From NCBI GenBank assembly GCA_947647645.1, contig CANSLE010000103.1, positions 1 to 7,883 on the forward strand: DNA of 7,883 nt. Direction: 5' to 3'. The DNA comes from an uncultured Microbacterium sp. (lineage in GTDB: Bacteria; Actinomycetota; Actinomycetes; Actinomycetales; Microbacteriaceae). Numbering within the stretch: position 1 is the first letter of the stretch; every line of letters starts with the position of its first letter. The notes below the pieces were generated by a model. It had not been told where the DNA came from. It saw only the letters and a list, made by a program, of their open reading frames with translations, and did no database searches. Below, piece by piece: positions 1-4,863 of the stretch. The translations under genes were made by a program, and so were the position numbers.

Positions 1-762
1 GGCTCGGCGTTCTCCGACATCTTCGAGGGCATCTTCGGCATGGGCGGCGCGCGCGAGCACACGCTCGAAGAGGTCGGTCAGGACTTCGAGGTCACGCGCG
101 AGCAGCAGGACCGCGTCGCCGCCCTGTCGCACCAGCGCGCCGCGGCGGCGCGGGATGCCGGGATCTTCGATGCCGAGATCGTCGCCGTCGAGGTGGCGCA
201 GCGCCGCGGTCCCGCGGTGACCATCACCACCGACGAGGGCATCCGCGACGAGACCACCGCGGAGACGCTGGCGGGTCTTCGCCCCGCGTTCGCGGCCGAC
301 GGGTCGATCACGGCCGGCAACGCGTCGCAGATCTCCGACGGCGCGGCCGCCGTGGTGCTGACCACGCGCGCGCACGCCGACGCGAGCGGCTGGCCCGTTC
401 TCGCCGTGGTGGGCGCGGCCGGACAGGTCGCGGGCCCTGACAACTCGCTGCATGCGCAGCCCGCGCGCGCGATCGCGCAGGCCCTGCAGCGGCAGCATCT
501 CGCGGCATCCGATCTGGATCTCATCGAGATCAACGAGGCGTTCGGCGCCGTCGTCACCCGCTCGCAGCGCGAGCTCGGCGTGGGGGAGGACGTCGTGAAC
601 ATCCACGGCGGCGGCATCGCCCTCGGGCACCCGATCGGCGCCTCCGGCGCGCGGCTCGTCGTCCACGCGGTGCACGAGCTCGTCCGTCGCGGTTCGGGCA
701 CGGCCGCCGTCGGTCTCTGCGGCGGGGGCGGTCAGGGCGAGGCGCTGATCCTCACGCGCTGA
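1..762 (+). CDS. Acetyl-CoA C-acetyltransferase (thiolase), 3' part
   Basis: The reading frame is open from base 1, so the gene begins upstream of the window; 253 codons are visible of a family that is usually about 390-400 residues. Thiolases condense two acyl-CoA units or cleave 3-ketoacyl-CoA in fatty acid breakdown and acetoacetyl-CoA metabolism, in the cytosol. Visible family marks: the SH-Q-R-A helix near 130, the NEAFG motif at 532-546, the GHPIGASGAR motif with its catalytic His at 628-630, and the C-terminal CGGGGQG motif with its catalytic Cys at 718-720. The first catalytic (acyl-accepting) Cys would lie upstream and cannot be checked. The stop is TGA at 760-762. No partner gene follows on the same strand, and the sugar genes downstream look unrelated to it. 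The exact substrate length (acetoacetyl-CoA or longer 3-ketoacyl-CoA) cannot be told. Confidence 0.93.
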   Translation, partial: GSAFSDIFEGIFGMGGAREHTLEEVGQDFEVTREQQDRVAALSHQRAAAARDAGIFDAEIVAVEVAQRRGPAVTITTDEGIRDETTAETLAGLRPAFAADGSITAGNASQISDGAAAVVLTTRAHADASGWPVLAVVGAAGQVAGPDNSLHAQPARAIAQALQRQHLAASDLDLIEINEAFGAVVTRSQRELGVGEDVVNIHGGGIALGHPIGASGARLVVHAVHELVRRGSGTAAVGLCGGGGQGEALILTR

Positions 763-818
763 CGTGCGGCGATGGCGTGCGCCGACGGTTCGTCGCAACC
801 CGCGCGGTGGCCGGCCGT

Positions 819-971
819 ATCGGATGCCTCGAGGTGCGCGAAGCTCTTCGGCAGCTTAAGTTCGAGGGTGTCGAGGACACGGTCGAACTGGGCGTGCACG
901 GACTCCTTGTCGGGCTCGCCGAACACGGTCTGCGGGGCGGTCTTCCCCCACGGCCAGGAGCGCTTCGGCGT
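819..971 (-). pseudogene. Decayed IS256/Mutator-type transposase fragment
   Basis: Read on the minus strand, about 50 codons resemble the middle-to-late part of Mutator/IS256 transposases. There is a TPKxSWPW segment, then TVFGEPDKESVHAQFDRVLD, then LELKLPKSFAHLE. In the family this region typically reads like VPK-SW-W, RTVFxQPDxxSVxAQ, and DALExKxPKxAxHLD. Homology is lost abruptly on both sides: the following family block (LLAFTAFP, then IWSNNPxERLN) and the N-terminal DDE-bearing part are absent, so it cannot encode a working enzyme. No flanking inverted repeats or target duplications are apparent. The match is from memory of the family pattern and not from an alignment. The alternative is a chance minus-strand frame in GC-rich DNA, but the match over successive motifs makes that less likely. 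Confidence 0.55.
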
Positions 972-1092
972 CGCCGACATGACGATCATCATCGGTCCGA
1001 CAGGCGGCGGCAAGACCACCCTGCTCCGCACCCACCACAATCTGGGGATCATCAGCCCGCAGTCCGCGCCGGGACGGAGGCCGCTTTTCGAC

Positions 1093-1098
1093 TAGGCT
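1093..1098 (+). promoter_or_regulatory. Possible -10 element of the LacI-type gene
   Basis: TAGGCT fits the TAnnnT pattern of actinobacterial -10 boxes and lies 45 bp before the start codon, followed by GACG where transcription could start. No TTGACA-like -35 stands at the expected distance. No copy of the GTGAAC-N2-GTTCAC palindrome is present here, so autoregulation through that site is not supported. Confidence 0.3.
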
Positions 1099-1143
1099 GA
1101 CGGGCACCGCCTGGTTGGCCGGAACAGCACGACGGGGGAGGCC

Positions 1144-2160
1144 ATGACGCGGAGAGCCACCATCCGCGAGGTCGCACGGCTCGCAGAGGTGTCGTTGGGC
1201 ACGGTGTCCAACTACCTCAATGACAACAAGCCGATCGCTCCTGAGACGCGTGAGCGCATCGAATCGGCGATCGAGCAGCTCGGCTTCATCCCGAACGCCG
1301 GCGTCCGCGTGATGCGCGGCGGGCGCAGCCACGCGATCGCCTTCCTCATCCCCGACTCCGGCAATCCGTTTCTCGTCGAGGTCTCCCGCGGGATCGAGGA
1401 CGTCGCGATCGGCGCCCGGCACGTCGTGGTCATCTGCAACACCGACGGCGACCCCGATCGTGAGGAGCACTACGCGCGGGTGCTGTCCGAGATGCGCGTC
1501 GTCGGGGCCGTCGTGATGGCGATGAGCGCGGGCGAGACCGCCCTCCGGCGGCTGGAGGCCAGTGGCGCCCCCGTGGTGCTCCTGGGTGGCGGCAGTCATG
1601 GGTTCGGCTTCCCCGGGATCGATGTGGAGAACACGCACGGCGGGTACCTGGCGATGAGGCACCTGCTGTCCCTCGGGCATCGCGACATCGTCTTCGTGGG
1701 AGGCCCGGGTGCCGAACCCCAGATCGACGACCGCTACCTCGGTTGTCTTCGCGCCTATGACGAGTACGGCATCGATCGTGCGCGGCTGCGGCGGGTCACG
1801 GCCGAAGGTCACTCCACGACGGCGCGACGGGAGGTCGCGGAGCGGATCGCCGACGGCATCGCTGAGGTGACGGCCGCCTTCTGCGCGAACGACCTCATCG
1901 CGCTGACCCTGCAGTCGGTGCTGCTCCAGCGGGGGATATCCGTACCCGGGCGGTTCTCGGTCATCGGCTACGACGACATCGACGGGGCGGCGATGGCGCC
2001 CGTTCCGCTTACCACCATCCATCAGCCGCAGTACGAGCTCGGAAGGGCGGCGGCGGAGCTCGTGCTCGCGCTCGCCGCGGGGGAGAGCGCCGCCGGACGC
2101 ACGAGGTCCTTCGAGCCGGAGCTCGTCGTCCGCTCCTCGACGGCGGCTCCGCCGGTCTGA
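1144..2160 (+). CDS. LacI-family transcriptional regulator
   Basis: 338 residues, the normal size for the LacI/GalR family, which are sugar-responsive dimeric or tetrameric DNA-binding proteins. Residues 5-26 form the helix-turn-helix (TIREVARLAEVSLGTVSNYLN). Residues about 48-60 are the hinge (GFIPNAGVRVMRGG). Residues about 62-335 are the periplasmic-binding-protein-like effector and dimerisation domain, with the expected blocks near DSGNPF, HRDIVFVGGP, AFCANDLIALTL, VIGYDDID and TTIHQP. The ATG start is supported by GGAGG at 1137-1141, although the spacing of 2 nt is tight, and by the fact that the helix-turn-helix starts right after it. In the hinge, Met57 stands where Leu56 of E. coli LacI inserts into the operator minor groove. 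The gene converges on the secreted hydrolase gene, and the best candidate targets are the two palindromes at 4708-4721 and 4828-4841. The ligand is unknown; a sugar released by the hydrolase is the natural guess. Confidence 0.95.
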   Translation: MTRRATIREVARLAEVSLGTVSNYLNDNKPIAPETRERIESAIEQLGFIPNAGVRVMRGGRSHAIAFLIPDSGNPFLVEVSRGIEDVAIGARHVVVICNTDGDPDREEHYARVLSEMRVVGAVVMAMSAGETALRRLEASGAPVVLLGGGSHGFGFPGIDVENTHGGYLAMRHLLSLGHRDIVFVGGPGAEPQIDDRYLGCLRAYDEYGIDRARLRRVTAEGHSTTARREVAERIADGIAEVTAAFCANDLIALTLQSVLLQRGISVPGRFSVIGYDDIDGAAMAPVPLTTIHQPQYELGRAAAELVLALAAGESAAGRTRSFEPELVVRSSTAAPPV

Positions 2161-2165
2161 GACGA

Positions 2166-2195
2166 GAGAGGGGAGAGCCGTGGCTCTCCCCTCTC
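2166..2195. terminator. Shared bidirectional hairpin terminator
   Basis: A perfect 13-bp inverted repeat (arms 2166-2178 and 2183-2195, loop CGTG) lies in the 49-bp gap between two convergent genes. It starts 6 nt after the LacI-type stop and sits 15 nt beyond the hydrolase stop. No U-tract follows on either strand, which is common for hairpin terminators of high-GC actinobacteria. Position and symmetry suggest that it ends transcription from both sides. Confidence 0.85.
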
Positions 2196-2209
2196 CTTCG
2201 GCGAGCCGA

Positions 2210-4690
2210 CTACGCGCCCGGGACCAGCCGGACGTCATCGACGAACGCGGTGCGGTCGGCATCCGTCGTCCCGGTGAAGCCGATCGTGTGGGTCCCACCG
2301 CCCTGTGCGATGGACGGCGTCGTGAACTCCGTGTAGGAGGTACCACCCGGCGTATAGGTCCCCAGCACCGTCCCATCGAAGGTGACCGTCACTGCCTGAG
2401 GCGTCGTGTCGCCGGGGCGCGCGGCGAGGAGGAACTTCACGCGGTAGGTCTGCCCGACCGGGGCTCCGCCGAAGCTCTGCTCGAGCCGTCCCCTCTTCTG
2501 CACGAATCCGACCTGCGTTCCCTGAGGGGCGTTCGCGGCCCCGTAGAGCCCGACGCCGAACGGGCTGGCGTTCGCCGCGATCCCGGCCTCGTTGAAGAAG
2601 GTCCAGCCGGACCCCGCGGGCGAGTACTGGAACGACCCGGGCATCGCCGGGGTCTCGAACCCTGTGTTGTGCAGCGTGGACGACGGCGCGGCTGGCACCG
2701 TCGCGCCGTCGATCGTGACGTTGGAGACGACCCCGGTGATCGCGATGTTCCCGTTCGACGTGTCGGTGACCGGCGTCGTCCCTCTCGTGTAGGCGGAGAT
2801 GTGGACGCCGTCGATCGCGCCGGTGCCCGCGATCTTGGAGGCCCGTTCCCCTGTGCCGGCCACGCGGATGCCGGACATCGTCACGTCCGAGATCGTGCCG
2901 CCGCCTTCTCCGGCGAAGCGCTCATCGGTGCGTAACTGGAAGACCGCGGCCTTCGCCGGCTCGCGGAACGCATCGATCCGGATGTCGGAGAAGCTGACGC
3001 GCGAAGTATGGTTGCCGCCGTTCGGCCACACCTTCATCACCCCGTTGAACTTGTCGAGGTCGTAGACGCCGCGCTGGTTGAGGATGTCGTTGTCGCTGAT
3101 CGTGAGATCGCTGATCGGGGCGTTCGGAACGGTGCCGAGCCCGAAGAGGAAGATGTGCGCGTCGTCGCCCCAGAACACGCTCCGGGTGAAGGTGTTGTCG
3201 TGGCCGGGGCCGTAGTGGTACATCACGATGCTGTCGTCCGGCGTGCGGATGAACACGCCGCTGATGAGTCCGTCGGACGATCCGCTGAAGTGGATTCCGT
3301 CGGCGTTGACCTCATAGGCGAGGATGTTGATGTCGCGCACGACGGGCCGGGTGGCGAAGTTCATCACGACGGTCCACATCGTGGAGTCGAGGATCGTGAT
3401 CCCCTCGACGGTGTTGTCATGCCCGCCGGTGAGCCATACGGCACCGGTGCGGACCTCGCCCTGGCCGGCGACGTCGTGCGTCAAGGTGCTTCCGTCGAGG
3501 ATGCCGCGACCGCGGATCATGATGTCGCTCACCCCGTCGGAGGCGAAGGCGCCGTGGACGACCGAGCCGGGCGCGAGGTACACAGTCGAGGACTCCCGGA
3601 TGAAGAACGTCTCAGCGGCGTGCCAGTTGCCGTAGCCGCTGGCGGAGGCGAATGCGGTCGCGGTGCTGCCGTCGGCCAGGGCGAAGAAATCGGGGGTCGC
3701 GCCGGCGGCGGCATGCCCCTGCGCCAGGTTTCCGGACGCGCCGGCGAAGGCGCGGAACTCCGAAACGGCATTCGAGAACTGGAAGCCGGTCGTCGTGCTG
3801 CTCCCCAGGAGGTTCAGGCGGACGTAGCGGGCGGTCTTCGGCGCGAAGGTCTTCGTGACCTCACCGGTCTGCGTGTTGCCGGTGCCGTCGACGACCAGCT
3901 GGTAGGGATCGGCGGCCGTGCGTTTGGTCTCGACGGTGAACTTGTTCGGGTACGCGGTCGGCATCATGCCGATGCCGATCTTGAACGTGGCCTGCGCGAG
4001 CTGGATCCGGTCGAGTGGATACTCGGCCCCGAGGTCGAACTCGGCCCACATCCCGCGCGGGAGCGTGTGCGCGCCGGGCGCGAAGTAGTAGGTGTCCTTG
4101 CCTGCGGGGAGCTGGAAGGGCGCCGCCTGGCCGGGCTGCACCACGAAGACGTTGGGCGCCGCGGGATCGGGGGCGTCCGTCTCCGGCGCCGCGGTCAGAA
4201 TGTGGAGAGTGTGCTGCTCCCAGTCGCCGTTCGCGCGGAAGACCACCTTCCGAGGGGCGTCGGCCTTCTGCGAGAGGGAGAAGGTGACGGAGTTGCCGGA
4301 CTTCGTCCCGGAGATCCCGTACGAGGTCGGACGGATGTCGTAGGTGCCGAGCGTCGCCGCGGCGAACGTGACGCGCACTTCGATCGTGCCGGAGAAGTCG
4401 AAGTTGACCATCGACGCGTCGAAGGTGCTTCCGTCCTGGTGGCCGAGCTTCACCCGATAGGTGAAGAGATCGGTCCAGGCGCCGCTGAGGGCGCGCACGG
4501 ACACCGAGTAGTCCGGGTTCGCGGCCGTACCGACCGGCGGGCTCCACGTGCGGATCGTTCCGGTGTCCGCGCTGCTCCGCATCGGTGCGCCGAGTGCGCC
4601 GTCGAGTAGGGCGACGACGAGTGCGATGGCCGCGAGGAGTGTCCATCGGGAACTCGACCGCAGGGGAGGGGCCTGTCTGCTGGTGTTCAT
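2210..4690 (-). CDS. Secreted beta-helix glycoside hydrolase, GH49-like (clan GH-N)
   Basis: 826 residues. The N-terminus has a Sec-type signal peptide (basic stretch, then hydrophobic residues 17-35; cleavage probably near residue 35 or 41). Residues about 45-170 resemble the N-terminal beta-sandwich of GH49 (dextranase/isopullulanase): DYSVSVRAL, then a YDIRPTSYGI block, then a VTFSLSQ strand. The right-handed beta-helix begins at YYFAPGAHTL (201-210), is interrupted by a discoidin-like insertion (about 212-368), and resumes at VYLAPGSVVHGAF (370-382), close to the GH49 VYLAPGAYVKGA pattern. Candidate catalytic acids are Asp464 (NADGI) and Asp485/Asp486 (TPDDSI), spaced as in GH28 polygalacturonase; a GDD follows at 508-510 and a conserved-looking Lys at 553. 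Residues about 672-826 form a jelly-roll-like, probably carbohydrate-binding, domain. The start is supported by AAAGG 5 nt upstream. It likely cleaves an extracellular polysaccharide; whether alpha-glucan, pectin or other is open. It is divergent from the sugar-import operon, with an operator just upstream. Confidence 0.8.
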   Translation of the reverse strand: MNTSRQAPPLRSSSRWTLLAAIALVVALLDGALGAPMRSSADTGTIRTWSPPVGTAANPDYSVSVRALSGAWTDLFTYRVKLGHQDGSTFDASMVNFDFSGTIEVRVTFAAATLGTYDIRPTSYGISGTKSGNSVTFSLSQKADAPRKVVFRANGDWEQHTLHILTAAPETDAPDPAAPNVFVVQPGQAAPFQLPAGKDTYYFAPGAHTLPRGMWAEFDLGAEYPLDRIQLAQATFKIGIGMMPTAYPNKFTVETKRTAADPYQLVVDGTGNTQTGEVTKTFAPKTARYVRLNLLGSSTTTGFQFSNAVSEFRAFAGASGNLAQGHAAAGATPDFFALADGSTATAFASASGYGNWHAAETFFIRESSTVYLAPGSVVHGAFASDGVSDIMIRGRGILDGSTLTHDVAGQGEVRTGAVWLTGGHDNTVEGITILDSTMWTVVMNFATRPVVRDINILAYEVNADGIHFSGSSDGLISGVFIRTPDDSIVMYHYGPGHDNTFTRSVFWGDDAHIFLFGLGTVPNAPISDLTISDNDILNQRGVYDLDKFNGVMKVWPNGGNHTSRVSFSDIRIDAFREPAKAAVFQLRTDERFAGEGGGTISDVTMSGIRVAGTGERASKIAGTGAIDGVHISAYTRGTTPVTDTSNGNIAITGVVSNVTIDGATVPAAPSSTLHNTGFETPAMPGSFQYSPAGSGWTFFNEAGIAANASPFGVGLYGAANAPQGTQVGFVQKRGRLEQSFGGAPVGQTYRVKFLLAARPGDTTPQAVTVTFDGTVLGTYTPGGTSYTEFTTPSIAQGGGTHTIGFTGTTDADRTAFVDDVRLVPGA

Positions 4691-4707
4691 GATCGCCTTT
4701 GATGGTA

Positions 4708-4721
4708 GTGAACAGGTTCAC
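4708..4721. promoter_or_regulatory. Operator 1 (GTGAAC-AG-GTTCAC), hydrolase side
   Basis: A perfect palindrome of two 6-bp arms around a 2-bp centre, 17 bp upstream of the hydrolase start codon and just downstream of its likely -10 box. A block of 16 bp (4707-4722) recurs with one mismatch at 4827-4842. The size, even symmetry and TGAAC/GTTCA arms fit sites of LacI-family regulators, and the LacI-type gene at 1144-2160 is the only regulator in view. Bound protein here would block initiation. Confidence 0.75.
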
Positions 4722-4726
4722 CCAGC

Positions 4727-4756
4727 AGGATGGCAGCGTCCGCGGTGAGTGCGCAA
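4727..4756 (-). promoter_or_regulatory. Candidate promoter of the hydrolase gene
   Basis: On the minus strand a TTGCGC -35-like box (4751-4756) is followed after 18 bp by CATCCT (4727-4732), which keeps the A2 and T6 of a -10 box. Operator 1 starts 5 bp further downstream, so a bound repressor would cover the transcription start. The hexamers are weak matches; position relative to the operator is the main support. Confidence 0.35.
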
Positions 4757-4795
4757 GGATCTGGGTCTAATTTGCACGCGTCTCGGACGGGGGAG

Positions 4796-4825
4796 TTGCG
4801 GCTCGCACATCTGGTGTGTGATGAT
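4796..4825 (+). promoter_or_regulatory. Candidate promoter of the DraG-like/ABC operon
   Basis: TTGCGG (4796-4801) and GATGAT (4820-4825) are separated by 18 bp, the same layout as the candidate promoter facing the other way. Operator 2 begins 2 bp after the -10 box. Transcription would then start inside the operator, about 30 bp before the GTG start at 4864. Weak consensus, supported mainly by position. Confidence 0.35.
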
Positions 4826-4827
4826 GA

Positions 4828-4841
4828 GTGAACGGGTTCAC
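4828..4841. promoter_or_regulatory. Operator 2 (GTGAAC-GG-GTTCAC), operon side
   Basis: A second perfect-arm palindrome, identical to operator 1 except for one base in the centre, in the same orientation and exactly 120 bp from it centre to centre. It lies just upstream of the DraG-like gene. Two copies, each next to one of two divergent genes, strongly suggest one regulator controlling both, possibly with DNA looping if the regulator is tetrameric. Confidence 0.75.
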
Positions 4842-4853
4842 CACTGATTTGCG

Positions 4854-4859
4854 AAGAGG
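4854..4859 (+). promoter_or_regulatory. Ribosome-binding site setting the start at 4864
   Basis: AAGAGG stands 4 nt before the GTG at 4864. The in-frame upstream GTG at 4828 is the first base of the operator palindrome and has no purine-rich site in front of it, so the 4864 start is preferred. Confidence 0.65.
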
Positions 4860-4863
4860 CAAC

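Larger units (their letters stand above)
763..1143. other. Gene-poor junction with sequence relics
   Basis: This 381-bp stretch has no convincing intact gene. Open frames of about 107 codons exist on both strands, but none has a good ribosome-binding site or whole-length protein character. Two local stretches do look like former coding sequence. One is a minus-strand segment at 819-971 resembling an IS256/Mutator transposase. The other is a plus-strand segment around 976-1095 whose translation includes GPTGGGKTTLL, a Walker A-like nucleotide-binding motif (994-1026). The right end (about 1090-1143) should hold the promoter and ribosome-binding site of the LacI-type gene. I see no clear rho-independent terminator after the thiolase gene. 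Confidence 0.6.

Noticed and set aside
767..784. Possible terminator hairpin just after the thiolase stop
   Set aside because: Only a 5-bp stem (CGGCG/CGCCG) and no U-tract, which is expected by chance in DNA this GC-rich.
1110..1130. GTTGGCCGGAAC as a possible autoregulatory operator before the LacI-type gene
   Set aside because: The arms are not symmetrical when compared base by base and do not resemble the GTGAAC/GTTCAC arms.
856..2376. A 506-codon minus-strand frame covering the LacI-type gene
   Set aside because: Arg/Asp/His-rich shadow without ribosome-binding site or family motifs. It crosses the terminator hairpin and two well-supported genes.
3936..3949. GTGAAC-TT-GTTCGG, a near match to the operator inside the hydrolase gene
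   Set aside because: Two mismatches in one arm and a coding location where the bases encode ordinary residues. Auxiliary operators inside genes do exist, but this one is not distinguishable from chance.
3008..4609. A 533-codon plus-strand open frame opposite the hydrolase gene
   Set aside because: Its translation is a low-complexity Val/Asp/Gly/Arg-rich string with no domain. It lies antisense to a gene with signal peptide and recognisable domains, so it is a typical GC-rich shadow frame.
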